Below are positions 52,735-61,228 of a stretch of 64,000 nucleotides of DNA, one piece after another. The number at the start of each line of letters is the position of its first letter. The first letter of the stretch is position 1. The notes beneath the pieces are model-generated. The model was not told the DNA's origin, did not search any database, and saw nothing but the letters and a program-made list of their open reading frames with translations. A program made the position numbers and the translations under genes. The stretch is from FEN-1073 sp963780865 (GTDB lineage: Bacteria; Chloroflexota; Anaerolineae; Anaerolineales; RBG-16-64-43), in contig CAWADT010000027.1 of the NCBI GenBank assembly GCA_963780865.1, positions 66,133-130,132 on the forward strand, in the 5' to 3' direction.

Positions 52735-54177
52735 ATGAGCATAAAATCATTCGTACCCACCCCGACGCCAACTTCCACATCGACCAGCACGCCGACCAAC
52801 ACGCCGACGATCACCCTGACACCGAATACGCCGACCAACACGCCCACCAATACGCCGACCATCACGCTGACGCCGACGAATACACCCACCAACACGCCGA
52901 CCATCACGCTGACGCCGACCAACACGCCCACCAACACGCCGACCATCACACTGACGCCGACGAACACGCCCACCAATACGCCGACGATCACGCTGACGCC
53001 AACCAACACGCCCACCAACACACCTACGATTACGCCAACGGTCACGCTGACGCCGACCAATACACCGACTTATACACCAACTGTCACATTGACACCGACC
53101 AATACGCCGACGGTTACTTTAACCTCCACCTCGACAACGCTCCCGGCGTGCCTCCCCTATACGGATTATTATGAGCCGGACGATTTGATTTCCCAGGCCA
53201 CGTTTCTTACAACTGACGGCACAAGGCAGAATCACTTGAATATGCCGGCTAACCTGCCTGTCCCCGATGTGGATTGGTTCAAGTTTACCGCCGTGGCCGG
53301 ACATACCTACGATATACGCACCCAACTGCTCAACGACATCAATTCGTCCGATGCCGCCGCCAACGACACTCTGCTATATCTCTATGCGTCCGATGGCGTA
53401 ACTCAGCTGGGTTTCAACGACGACGTGGGTCAGACAACCTGGTATATGGGCGACTATTACTATCGGGAAAGCTGGATCCCCTGGACCGCTCTGGCCAGTG
53501 GAACTTATTACATACAAGAGCTGCAATGGGGACCGACGGCAAGCAATACCATCCGCGATTGCCATGCCTACCAAATCTGGGTGCAGGATTTCACGGCCTA
53601 CCCGCCGACCTTCACACCGACCTCCACGCCGACAGTGACGTTGACCCGCACACCCACCAATACAAAAACCTACACGCCGACATCTACACTGCCATGCACA
53701 ACGTCTGAGACCCCGGGACCAACAGAAGCGCCGACTTGTACACCGACTATCACACCAACTTTTACTCCAAGCCTTACGCCAACCTTCACTCCTACCTATA
53801 CGCCGCTCCCGCTTACGGGAGTAAGCTTCGTCCGGTTCTCGGCGATGTTGCTGAACGCGCCGGATTATGGCTTGGATGCCCAAACCGTCAGCGGCCAGAT
53901 CGGCGGCGGGGTAGGACCTTACTCCGTAATCGTCCATGTTATTTCTCCGGATAAAACCGTGGGGAACAACGGGGAGTTGATTTACACCCCGACCGTGCAA
54001 CCCGACGGCACATTTGTGATTGACGCCTTTACAACCGGCAATTCCAAATTTGGATGCGACTTCGAAGGAATCTGGCGGGCATGGTTTGAAATCTCTGATT
54101 CCAGAGGCCCCGGACCATTACACAGCACGACCATCACCTGGGCGGTTTCCTTCCCACGGGTGCATGCAATTCCCTAA
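52735..54177 (+). CDS. repeat adhesin, C-terminal part: Thr-Pro linker, PPC-like domain, second linker, C-terminal domain
   Basis: 480 aa; the ATG at 52735 (MSIKSFVPTPTPT) is probably internal, since MSAMSIK also ends domain copy 1. Residues of about 8-130 are a Thr/Pro/Asn linker of 14-residue repeats (TNTPTNTPTITLTP). Then a bacterial pre-peptidase-C-like beta domain (YYEPDDLISQATFLTTDG, DVDWFKFTAVAGHTYDIRTQ, TLLYLYASDGVTQLGFNDD, GTYYIQ). A second Thr/Pro linker precedes a C-terminal beta domain with two Cys. Long Thr-Pro stalks project domains from the cell surface. Together with its position after tadG, this suggests a pilus-linked adhesin. Confidence 0.75.
   Translation: MSIKSFVPTPTPTSTSTSTPTNTPTITLTPNTPTNTPTNTPTITLTPTNTPTNTPTITLTPTNTPTNTPTITLTPTNTPTNTPTITLTPTNTPTNTPTITPTVTLTPTNTPTYTPTVTLTPTNTPTVTLTSTSTTLPACLPYTDYYEPDDLISQATFLTTDGTRQNHLNMPANLPVPDVDWFKFTAVAGHTYDIRTQLLNDINSSDAAANDTLLYLYASDGVTQLGFNDDVGQTTWYMGDYYYRESWIPWTALASGTYYIQELQWGPTASNTIRDCHAYQIWVQDFTAYPPTFTPTSTPTVTLTRTPTNTKTYTPTSTLPCTTSETPGPTEAPTCTPTITPTFTPSLTPTFTPTYTPLPLTGVSFVRFSAMLLNAPDYGLDAQTVSGQIGGGVGPYSVIVHVISPDKTVGNNGELIYTPTVQPDGTFVIDAFTTGNSKFGCDFEGIWRAWFEISDSRGPGPLHSTTITWAVSFPRVHAIP
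52790..53130 (+). repeat. 42-bp tandem coding repeat (Thr-Pro linker)
   Basis: About seven imperfect units of 42 bases, each ACGCCGACCAACACGCCC then ACCAACACGCCGACCATC ACGCTG with small changes; early units are nearly identical and late ones diverge. Encodes TNTPTNTPTITLTP. Because of its composition every forward frame and one reverse frame are open across it. Confidence 0.85.
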
Positions 54178-54225
54178 GAGAAAACTTTACTTTTTTCCGC
54201 AAATATTAAGGGTACGAAAAACAAT

Positions 54226-54290
54226 AACGCAAAGGCGCAAAGGCGCAAAGATATTTATAATACTTCTTTGCGTCCTTGCGTCTTTGCGTT
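54226..54290. repeat. inverted repeat AACGCAAAGGCGCAAAG
   Basis: AACGCAAAGGCGCAAAGGCGCAAAG pairs imperfectly with CTTTGCGTCCTTGCGTCTTTGCGTT around ATATTTATAATACTT, followed by a run of A. It follows the adhesin gene and may terminate it, though without a T tract on the plus strand. Confidence 0.6.
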
Positions 54291-54385
54291 AAAAAAAAAT
54301 TGAATAATGGAATAAAGTATTTTTATAATACTTTTTGAATTCAAGAGTAAAATACCCCGCAAGAGTACTCCCTCAGGAAAAAGGA

Positions 54386-54790
54386 ATGCCGCCCTTTGAA
54401 GAGATCGACAATACTGCCGATTGGGCCTTCCGCGTTAGCGCGCCCTCCTGCGCGGCGCTTTTTACGGAGGCGGCGGAGGCGCTCTACCGCCTGGGTGGAG
54501 TGCAAATGGGTAATCCAACTGAAGAAATCCGAAAGATCCAGTTCTCGGCGGACGATCCGGAAAGCTTGTTCATCCAATGGCTGAACGAGTTGATTTTTCT
54601 CCTGGACCGCGAGCGTTTGGCGTTGGGTGGAATTCAAGTCGATCAATTGACGGAAACTAAGCTCAGCGCCTCCGGCCATCCGGCCGAAGTCCGTTCGATC
54701 GGAAAATACATCAAGGCTGCCACCTACAGCGGGCTGCGAATTACTCAGGGAAACGGAGTTTGGCAGGCGACTGTTGTGCTGGATGTATGA
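54386..54790 (+). CDS. archease family protein
   Basis: 134 aa from the ATG at 54386 after AGGAAAAAGGA. Archease activates RtcB by promoting its guanylylation and turnover. PFEEIDNTADWAFRVSAPSC is the N-terminal motif; the usual HTAD reads NTAD, but the acidic residue is kept. The second acidic segment is SADDPESLFIQWLNELIFLL and the C-terminus ATVVLDV ends in the typical V-x-x-D-V. rtcB follows after 13 bases, which fixes the assignment. Confidence 0.9.
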   Translation: MPPFEEIDNTADWAFRVSAPSCAALFTEAAEALYRLGGVQMGNPTEEIRKIQFSADDPESLFIQWLNELIFLLDRERLALGGIQVDQLTETKLSASGHPAEVRSIGKYIKAATYSGLRITQGNGVWQATVVLDV

Positions 54791-54803
54791 AGGGCGACGG
54801 ACG

Positions 54804-56255
54804 ATGACGACCAAACAAGATTTTCAAAAGGTCGGCGAATTCCTCTGGGAGCTGCCTTCCTCGTACCGAGGCGATATGCGTATGCCGGTGCGGATCGTCG
54901 CCGACGATGAACTGCTTGAGGATGCGCTCGGCGATCTATCCGTCGAGCAGGCGGTCAACGTCGCCAGCCTGCCGGGGCTGGCGGGCCGGGTGGTGGTGAT
55001 GCCGGACGTGCATCAGGGATACGGGATGCCGATCGGCGGCGTGATGGCGGCCAAAATGGACGGGGGAATGATTTCTCCCGGCGCGGTCGGCTACGACATC
55101 AATTGCGGTGTGCGGCTTCTTTCCACTTCCCTGGTTTGGGAGGAGGTGGAACCCCTTATCTCGGACCTCGCCACCGTGCTCTACCGCAACTGTCCGAGCG
55201 GTGTTGGCGAGAAAGGCAGCATCCCGCTGACGGTTGCGGAATTGGAACGCGTGTGCCGCGAGGGGGCGCGTTGGGCGCTGCGCAAAGGATACGCGGTAAA
55301 AAGCGACATCGACCGGACGGAAGAATCCGGCTGCCTGGAGGGCGCCGACCCGCAGCAGGTTTCGGCGCGCGCCAAGGAACGCGGCCGGGGCCAGCTCGGA
55401 ACGCTCGGGGCGGGGAACCACTTCCTGGAGCTGGATGTTGTGGATCAGGTCTTCGATCGCAACGCGGCGTCCGCGATGGGTTTGCGGGAGGGCCAGCTCG
55501 CGCTGCAGATCCACTGCGGCTCGCGCGGTTTCGGCCACCAGATTTGCACCGATTACGTGCAAAGCTTTCAATCCGCCGTAAAACGCTATGGGATCAAGCT
55601 TCCGGACCGCGAGCTGGTATGCGCGCCGGTCGAATCACCCGAGGGGAAGGCTTATATGGGCGCGATGAAAGCCGCCGCCAACTTCGCCTTCGCCAACCGG
55701 CAGTTGCTCGCTTTCCACGCGCGCCGCAGTTTCGAGGAGGTTTTCGGCGGGAAGAAAGTCCGCTCCGAACTGACGCAGGTTTATGACATCACGCACAACA
55801 TGGCCAAAATCGAAACGCATACGATCGACGGCTTGAAACAGAAGGTCTGCGTGCACCGCAAGGGAGCCACGCGCGCCTTTGGCCCCGGGTTCGAAGGATT
55901 GCCTCCGGAGTACCGCGCGCTGGGTCAGCCGGTGCTCGTCCCCGGATCGATGGGGACGGCCTCGTGGGTGCTGCTCGGGACTCAGGGCAGCATGGAGCTT
56001 TCCTACGGATCGTGCTGCCACGGCGCCGGGCGGGTGATGAGCCGCGCTCGGGCCAAGCGCGAGATCCGAGGCGAGAAACTGCGCGGCGAACTCGAGCATC
56101 AAGGAGTTCGCATCCGCGCCGGATCATTGCCCGGACTGGCGGAAGAAGCGCCCCAAGCTTACAAAGACGTCGACCGCGTGATCGCGGCGGTATGCGGCGC
56201 CGGGATCGGGAAGAAGGTCGCCCGGCTGAAACCTGTGGCGGTGATCAAAGGATAG
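54804..56255 (+). CDS. rtcB: RNA-splicing ligase RtcB
   Basis: 483 aa from the ATG at 54804. RtcB joins 2',3'-cyclic phosphate or 3'-phosphate ends to 5'-OH ends with GTP and Mn. Metal and guanylylation residues are visible: PDVHQGYGMPIGG, VGYDINCGVRLLST (Cys), GAGNHFLELDVV, QIHCGSRGFGH and the active-site histidine block YGSCCHGAGRVMSR. Length and order are typical. Pairing with archease points to RNA repair or tRNA healing; no RtcR regulator is adjacent. Confidence 0.97.
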   Translation: MTTKQDFQKVGEFLWELPSSYRGDMRMPVRIVADDELLEDALGDLSVEQAVNVASLPGLAGRVVVMPDVHQGYGMPIGGVMAAKMDGGMISPGAVGYDINCGVRLLSTSLVWEEVEPLISDLATVLYRNCPSGVGEKGSIPLTVAELERVCREGARWALRKGYAVKSDIDRTEESGCLEGADPQQVSARAKERGRGQLGTLGAGNHFLELDVVDQVFDRNAASAMGLREGQLALQIHCGSRGFGHQICTDYVQSFQSAVKRYGIKLPDRELVCAPVESPEGKAYMGAMKAAANFAFANRQLLAFHARRSFEEVFGGKKVRSELTQVYDITHNMAKIETHTIDGLKQKVCVHRKGATRAFGPGFEGLPPEYRALGQPVLVPGSMGTASWVLLGTQGSMELSYGSCCHGAGRVMSRARAKREIRGEKLRGELEHQGVRIRAGSLPGLAEEAPQAYKDVDRVIAAVCGAGIGKKVARLKPVAVIKG

Positions 56256-56268
56256 ATAAAAAGACACC

Positions 56269-56688
56269 ATGAACCTATGGCTCAGATTATTCATGGCAAC
56301 CCACGTATTGGTTTATCGCCTCTCCCGCGGGCTGGTGGGGGGCCAAATGGCGGGTCAATCCGTGCTGTTATTGCATACCGTCGGCCGCAAATCGGGCAAA
56401 AGCCGGATCACCCCCATCAACTACTTTCGCGACGGGGAGCGTTATGTGGTGGTCGCATCGAATTGGGGGCGCGCCAATAATCCCGGCTGGTATATTAATT
56501 TGCAGAATGGATCGGCCGTGACACTTCAAGTGAAGGACAAGACACTGAACGCGCGACCGGAAGAGGCAACAGACGCGGAATATCCCAGGTTGTGGAAACT
56601 GGTCACCGCGAAAAATGATTTTTACGAGCGGTATCAAAAACAAACCCAACGAAAAATACCGTTCGTGGTCCTGATTCCGATAAAATGA
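56269..56688 (+). CDS. Ddn-like deazaflavin (F420)-dependent nitroreductase family protein
   Basis: 139 aa. VLLLHTVGRKSGKSRITPIN, YVVVASNWGRANNPGWYINL and the ARPEEATDAEYPRLWKLVTA tail match the DUF385/Ddn split-barrel family, whose members bind F420H2. An N-terminal hydrophobic helix (residues 1-25) may attach it to the membrane. The F420 biosynthesis genes lie 1.3 kb downstream, which supports F420 as the cofactor. Substrate unknown. Confidence 0.85.
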   Translation: MNLWLRLFMATHVLVYRLSRGLVGGQMAGQSVLLLHTVGRKSGKSRITPINYFRDGERYVVVASNWGRANNPGWYINLQNGSAVTLQVKDKTLNARPEEATDAEYPRLWKLVTAKNDFYERYQKQTQRKIPFVVLIPIK

Positions 56689-56821
56689 GAACCTGCGCCG
56701 CCGAGCGGCATGGAAAATCGGATCAGAAGTTATCCCGCTGCACGTTCGGTATGCCCCGGGCAAGCAGGTTTTGAAATGGGAAAATTTTCCGGTACAGGAA
56801 GGAACAGAGATTATTCCCCCA

Positions 56822-56969
56822 ACAACAGGGTGCTGAAAGCCTCTAGAATTGTCATTGCGAGGAGCGAAGCGACGAAGCAATCTGGGCTTTCTGACGCGAA
56901 AATCGAGATTGCTTCGCTCCCTTCGGTCGCTCGCAATGACATCTATCCTTATTATCAGCACCCTGATAA
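56822..56969 (+). repeat. 148-bp MITE-like element, copy 2 (upstream of the NUDIX gene)
   Basis: Ends ACAACAGGGTGCTGAAA (from 56822) and TATCAGCACCCTGATAA (to 56969), matching the termini of the element at 18773-18920; the inner palindrome GTCATTGCGAGGAGCGAAGC to CGCTCGCAATGAC (56851-56941) is shared. Same length of 148 bp and same relation to the next gene: it ends 8 bases before the NUDIX start codon. Confidence 0.72.
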
Positions 56970-56977
56970 GGAAAAAA

Positions 56978-57616
56978 ATGATTGAATCAAAAAAGAACAA
57001 TATTCCCCGCTGGCTGGAATGGGCGCGCGAGATCCAGGCTCTGGCCCAGACCGGATTGCACTTTGCGTCCGACGATTACAACCGCGGCCGCTACCGCCGG
57101 CTGATGGAGCTCGCGGTCGAGATCGCTTCCGAGTGCGGGAGCCTTCCGCGCGAGAATGTGGAGCGGGTGTTCCTCGCCGCGCGCGGATACGCGACGCCGA
57201 AAGTTTCCGTGCGCGGCGCGGTTTTCCGCGGCGGAAAGATTCTTCTGGTGCGCGAGCGCATCGACGGCGGATGGTGCCTGCCCGGTGGGTGGGCCGACGT
57301 GGGCGACTCGCCCTCTGCAATGATCGAGCGCGAAGTGCTGGAGGAGAGCGGCCTGAGAGTGCGCGCCGCCCGTCTGGTGGGAGTGTACGACGCCAACCGC
57401 GACGGAGGCGAGGTGGATGTGATGCACGCCTACGATCTGCTTTTTTATTGCGACGACCTGGGCGGAGATCCGCGGCCCAGCGACGAGACGTCCGACGCCG
57501 GATTTTTCGGTTTGAATGAAATACCTCCGCTATCCGCCGCCCGCACGAGTCTCCGTCACCTTCAGGCGGCTTTCACTTTAAGGGAAAACCCATCCCAAGT
57601 AACGGAATTCGACTAG
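56978..57616 (+). CDS. NUDIX hydrolase with N-terminal helical domain
   Basis: 212 aa from the ATG at 56978 after AAGGAAAA. Residues 1-65 form the helical N-domain of this NUDIX group (PRWLEWAREIQALAQTGLHF, YNRGRYRRLMELAVEIASEC). The Nudix box is GWADVGDSPSAMIE then REVLEESGL, in which the first Glu of GX5EX7REUXEEXGU is Asp; the catalytic REVLEE is intact. Substrate probably a nucleoside diphosphate derivative. Its start region is supplied by the repeat element. Confidence 0.88.
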   Translation: MIESKKNNIPRWLEWAREIQALAQTGLHFASDDYNRGRYRRLMELAVEIASECGSLPRENVERVFLAARGYATPKVSVRGAVFRGGKILLVRERIDGGWCLPGGWADVGDSPSAMIEREVLEESGLRVRAARLVGVYDANRDGGEVDVMHAYDLLFYCDDLGGDPRPSDETSDAGFFGLNEIPPLSAARTSLRHLQAAFTLRENPSQVTEFD

Positions 57617-57721
57617 CGCTGCTTTTTTCGGCAATCTCGAAAAAACATCTATCAGGATGCAGAAATAACATTTGGCTTTCACTACCTATCAGAGCCGCGA
57701 TAGACCAACCCCCCTCGTTTT

Positions 57722-57748
57722 CCCCCATTTTCTTCCGGAAAATGGGGG
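57722..57748. terminator. hairpin in the gap after the NUDIX gene
   Basis: Perfect 11-bp stem CCCCCATTTTC / GAAAATGGGGG with loop TTCCG. No T tract. The gap 57617-57981 otherwise holds only AT-rich DNA and the Shine-Dalgarno of npdG; no gene seen. Confidence 0.5.
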
Positions 57749-57981
57749 GATGAAAGGGGGCAGGTGTCCGCACCGAGCAATATTCTGAATTATTCCGGAG
57801 CCGGCTTTTTACGTGAAAATCTGATTTTTTACCAACCTTGCCGTTGTTGGTAAAAACTGTATTAGTACCGTCTCGCTGGTTGCCCCGGACGAGGAAAGTA
57901 TCGTAGAATGAGGCTCACACATCCGTAGAATGGGTGTGGAGTTTCCGCTATTATCGTCTTTTTGATCGGAAAGGAGCGCAC

Positions 57982-58656
57982 GTGTCGAATAAAATCCTGC
58001 TTACGCTTGCGATCGTCGGGGGAACCGGCTCGGAAGGCAGCGGCCTGGCCATGCGCCTCGTGCGTTCCGGGTATCGCGTCATCATCGGCTCGCGCTCGGC
58101 CCAGAAGGCGGCGGAACGGGCAAGCGAGCTGAACACCATCATGGGGGAACCCGGCCTGCTTTCCGGTGCCGAGAATCTGCAAGCCGTCCGCGAAGCGGAC
58201 CTGGTTATGCTGGCTGTCCCCTTCGCCGCACAGCGGCAGATCATCGAAATTATTCGGCCCGCCCTGAAAGGCAAGATCCTCATCAATGTGGGCGCCTGCA
58301 TCAACCCCGACCGTCCTTCGCAAGTGGAACTCCCCCGGGAGGGATCGTCCAGTCTTGCGGCGCAGGAGCAATTGGGAGCCGACGCGCGCGTCGTGGCTGC
58401 GTTTCAGAATGTCTCCTCGGAGTATCTGAGCGATCCGGAACGGCCGATCGATTGCGACGTGCTGGTGTGCGGCGATGACGCCGAAGCGAAAGTGGCCGCC
58501 ATGCATCTGGCCGAGGCCATCGGTTTGGTCGCCTACGACGCCGGGCCGCTAAAGAACTCGATCGTCGCCGAAGGGATGAACTCGATCCTGGTGGGGATCA
58601 ACAAACGGTACCACGCGCGGTTGGCGGGCGTCCGCATCACCGGCGTCTCCCAATAA
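57982..58656 (+). CDS. npdG: F420-dependent NADP oxidoreductase (NpdG)
   Basis: 224 aa from a GTG after AAAGGAG. Rossmann start LAIVGGTGSEGSGLAMRLV and IIGSRSAQKAAERASEL bind NADP; VMLAVPFAAQRQIIEII, KGKILINVGACINPDRPSQV and AFQNVSSEYLSDP are family blocks. It shuttles hydride between F420H2 and NADP. First gene of the F420 cluster, 18 bases before cofE. Confidence 0.92.
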   Translation: MSNKILLTLAIVGGTGSEGSGLAMRLVRSGYRVIIGSRSAQKAAERASELNTIMGEPGLLSGAENLQAVREADLVMLAVPFAAQRQIIEIIRPALKGKILINVGACINPDRPSQVELPREGSSSLAAQEQLGADARVVAAFQNVSSEYLSDPERPIDCDVLVCGDDAEAKVAAMHLAEAIGLVAYDAGPLKNSIVAEGMNSILVGINKRYHARLAGVRITGVSQ

Positions 58657-58674
58657 CGGTCAAGGAAAGCAAGG

Positions 58675-59451
58675 GTGACCGCGGGGCGTTCCCTTCACCT
58701 CACCGCACTCCCGGATTTTCCGCTCGTCCGTCCGGGCGACGAACTCGCCGGACTGATCCTGCAAACGCTGGATCGCAACCATTTACGCTTGGAATCCGGG
58801 GATGTGTTGATTCTCGCGCAGAAGATTGTCTCCAAGAGCGAGAACCGGCTGGTCGACCTGACAACCATCACCCCTTCGCGGCGCGCGATCGACTTTTCCG
58901 AGCAGTGCGAAAAAGATCCGCGCTTCGTGGAGGTGGTGCTGCGGGAAAGCCGCGAGGTGCTGCGCGCGCGTCCCGGGCTTCTGGTGGTCGAGCACCGGCT
59001 CGGGTTTGTGTGCGCCAATGCTGGCATCGACCGGTCGAACGTGGGCAGAGCCGATCCGAAGGCCGAGTGGGTGCTGCTCTTGCCTGAGGATCCGGATGCC
59101 AGTTGCCGGGCGCTGCGCGGACGGATCCGGCAGGCGGCGGGTGTTGAGATCGGCGTGATCATCAACGATTCCCACGGGCGGGCCTGGCGCAACGGAACCG
59201 TCGGAATGGCGATCGGCGTGGGGGGATTGCCCGCGCTCGAAGATCTTCGCGGAAGGAAGGATCTCTTCGACTACACGCTTCAGATCACCCAGGTGGCCGC
59301 AGCCGATGAGCTGGCCGCCGCCGCCTCGCTTCTGATGGGGCAGGCGGACGAAGCGCTGCCGGTCATCCACGCGCGCGGTTTTCCGTACCCCCTGCGGGAA
59401 TCTTCGCTGGCGGAACTCGTTCGCCCAAAAGAAATCGACGCCTTTCGATAA
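58675..59451 (+). CDS. cofE: coenzyme F420-0:L-glutamate ligase
   Basis: 258 aa from a GTG. GDVLILAQKIVSKSENRLVD, SREVLRARPGLLVVEHRLGF, VCANAGIDRSNVG and INDSHGRAWRNGTVGMAIGV are the CofE/FbiB-N signatures around the GTP and metal sites. It adds glutamates to F420-0. In Mycobacterium it is fused to a nitroreductase domain (FbiB); here that domain is a separate gene at 60629. Confidence 0.95.
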   Translation: MTAGRSLHLTALPDFPLVRPGDELAGLILQTLDRNHLRLESGDVLILAQKIVSKSENRLVDLTTITPSRRAIDFSEQCEKDPRFVEVVLRESREVLRARPGLLVVEHRLGFVCANAGIDRSNVGRADPKAEWVLLLPEDPDASCRALRGRIRQAAGVEIGVIINDSHGRAWRNGTVGMAIGVGGLPALEDLRGRKDLFDYTLQITQVAAADELAAAASLLMGQADEALPVIHARGFPYPLRESSLAELVRPKEIDAFR

Positions 59452-59488
59452 TCCATTCCGCCCCAGACAAAATTGGAGGATTTACCCC

Positions 59489-60064
59489 ATGCAAGCTGAA
59501 CGCGCGGAGGATCGGGCCTGGAAAATTGTCCGCTCCGAGCCGGGGCCGGATTTGATTCTTTTTAAAACCCGGTTCGACTGGCTCGCCCATCCGCGCACTC
59601 AAAAAGTCATGCGCGCGGTCGTCCTGGAAGCACGGGACTGGGTGAACGTGGTTGCGCTCACTCCCCGGGAGCGGATCGTCGCGGTCAGCCAGTTTCGATT
59701 CGGGATCCGAAAACTCTCGCTGGAGATTCCCGCCGGTTTGGTGGATCCGGGGGAGACGCCGCTTGCGGCCGCCGTCCGGGAATTGGACGAGGAAACGGGG
59801 TACACCGCGCGGGAATGGAAATCGCTGGGATGGTCATTCGCCAACCCGGCTTTTCTTAACAATCGCGTTCACAACTTTCTTGCCTTGGACGCGCGGCGCA
59901 CCCGGCTTCCGCATCCGGAAGCCGGGGAGGACTTGGAAACCTCGGAACTTTCCCTCGCCGAACTCAAACAAGCCATCCAGACCGACAGCATGCGGAACTC
60001 TAATACCCTGCTTGCCCTGGCGCGGGTTTTTGATCTGCGGGTGGAAAAGATTGACATTGCATGA
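59489..60064 (+). CDS. NUDIX hydrolase, ADP-ribose pyrophosphatase type
   Basis: 191 aa. Nudix box GLVDPGETPLAAAVRELDEETGY is complete (GX5EX7REUXEEXGU), with upstream LSLEIPAG and downstream FANPAFLNNRVHNFLALDA, as in ADP-ribose/NDP-sugar pyrophosphatases. Likely cleaves ADP-ribose to AMP and ribose-5-phosphate. It sits inside the F420 cluster, which may be coincidence or may serve cofactor housekeeping. Confidence 0.9.
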   Translation: MQAERAEDRAWKIVRSEPGPDLILFKTRFDWLAHPRTQKVMRAVVLEARDWVNVVALTPRERIVAVSQFRFGIRKLSLEIPAGLVDPGETPLAAAVRELDEETGYTAREWKSLGWSFANPAFLNNRVHNFLALDARRTRLPHPEAGEDLETSELSLAELKQAIQTDSMRNSNTLLALARVFDLRVEKIDIA

Positions 60065-60065
60065 G

Positions 60066-60600
60066 GTTCGTCATGCCCATATGCTTCAAAGGTATTTAGG
60101 AAAGATCCTGCGGATCTGGATTCCCGTCAAGGACACGTGGGAATGACAGCGGTCATAGTTGGAAGCCGCGGTCGAAAAGATAGTGTTCGTCATGCCCGCG
60201 TGTTTTAAGCGGGCATCCACAAAAGGCAGAGCAAAACTGGATTCCCGCCCCCCGAGAAGAACACTCGGGGGCAGGTAAGTACACGCGGGAATGACAACCA
60301 TTCTGATGTTCGTCATGCCCGCGCCTGCCCCTGCGGAGCATCCCGGCTCACTTTTGGTTTATGAGCCGTGATGGATGCGCCCGCCCTGCGTATTATGCAG
60401 GGATGCGAGGGTGCTCCCGGCGGACATCCAGAAGGGGTTGTGTAAAACTGGATTCCCGCCAGGGACACGCGGGAATGACAGCAGTCATAGATAGATGACC
60501 TTGCCGAAAGGATGGAGTTCGTCATGCCCGCGCGCCCTAAGCGGGCATCAAGGAAAAGCACGGCAGATATGGATTCCCACTAAGGACACGCGGGAATGAC
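60066..60600 (+). repeat. head-to-tail array of palindromic elements (four copies)
   Basis: Each copy starts (G)TTCGTCATGCCC(GCG) and ends GG(A)CACGCGGGAATGAC with an internal TGGATTCCCG: 60066-60147, 60184-60295, 60308-60479 and 60517-60600. Spacers are themselves related (GTCATAG..GAAAGGAT). All face the same way. No coding capacity. Lies between the second NUDIX gene and the FbiB-C-like gene. Confidence 0.85.
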
Positions 60601-60628
60601 TTCGGTACAATTACCTCTGCGAAGTGCG

Positions 60629-61228
60629 ATGGCAAAAGATATGGATATTATTTTCAACCGACGATCGATCCGGAAATTCCGTCCCGAACCGGTACCGGAA
60701 GAATCCATCCGGCGAATGGTGGAAGCCGCCCATGCTGCTCCCTCCGCGCACAACACGCGGCCGTGGCGCTTCGTAATCTTGCGGGAGGAGAGGGTGCGCC
60801 GCGCGCTGGCGGAAGGAATGGCGGCGGCTTATGCGCGCGATGCCGGAGCGGATGGGGCGGATCCGGAAAAGATCCGCGCCCGCAACACGCGATCAGTGGA
60901 ACGGATTTCCGCCGCGCCGCTCGCGATCCTCGCGTGTATGGACGAGGCTTGCGTTCCGGCCAACGCCGGACGGGGGACGGAGGGGGAGCGGTTGCTGCTG
61001 ATCCAGAGTGTCGCCGCCGCGGTGGAGAATCTCGTTCTAGCCGCGGTTGCGGAAAAATTAGGCGCCTGTTGGTTGTGCGCACCCGCGTTTTGCCCTCAAG
61101 CCGTTTTGGAAGCGCTGGCGCTCCCAAAGAATTGGATTGCCCAAGCGTTGATACTGATCGGATTTCCCGCGGAAGACCCCGTCCAGCCGGACGGGCGTGT
61201 CCTGGACGAGGTCGTGGTATGGCGGTAG
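60629..61228 (+). CDS. FbiB C-terminal-like nitroreductase, putative dehydro-F420-0 reductase
   Basis: 199 aa from the ATG at 60629; an ATG at 60641 also fits and one at 60596 is in the repeat. FMN nitroreductase fold: MDIIFNRRSIRKFRPEPV, AAHAAPSAHNTRPWRFVILR (compare APAPHHTRP in FbiB), RISAAPLAILACMDEACVPA and a C-terminal LILIGFPAE. Stand-alone homologues of the FbiB C-domain reduce dehydro-F420-0 in the PEP-dependent route. Overlap of 10 bases with cofD and neighbourhood with cofE support this. The enzyme implies that CofC uses PEP. Confidence 0.8.
   Translation: MAKDMDIIFNRRSIRKFRPEPVPEESIRRMVEAAHAAPSAHNTRPWRFVILREERVRRALAEGMAAAYARDAGADGADPEKIRARNTRSVERISAAPLAILACMDEACVPANAGRGTEGERLLLIQSVAAAVENLVLAAVAEKLGACWLCAPAFCPQAVLEALALPKNWIAQALILIGFPAEDPVQPDGRVLDEVVVWR

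Noticed and set aside
52716..53060. Reverse-strand frame of VGVLVGVSVIVGV repeats over the adhesin linker
   Set aside because: It is the antisense reading of the 42-bp Thr-Pro repeat; no start site or independent support.
60596..60628. Upstream ATG for the FbiB-C-like gene
   Set aside because: It lies in the last base pairs of the palindromic repeat and adds residues foreign to the family.
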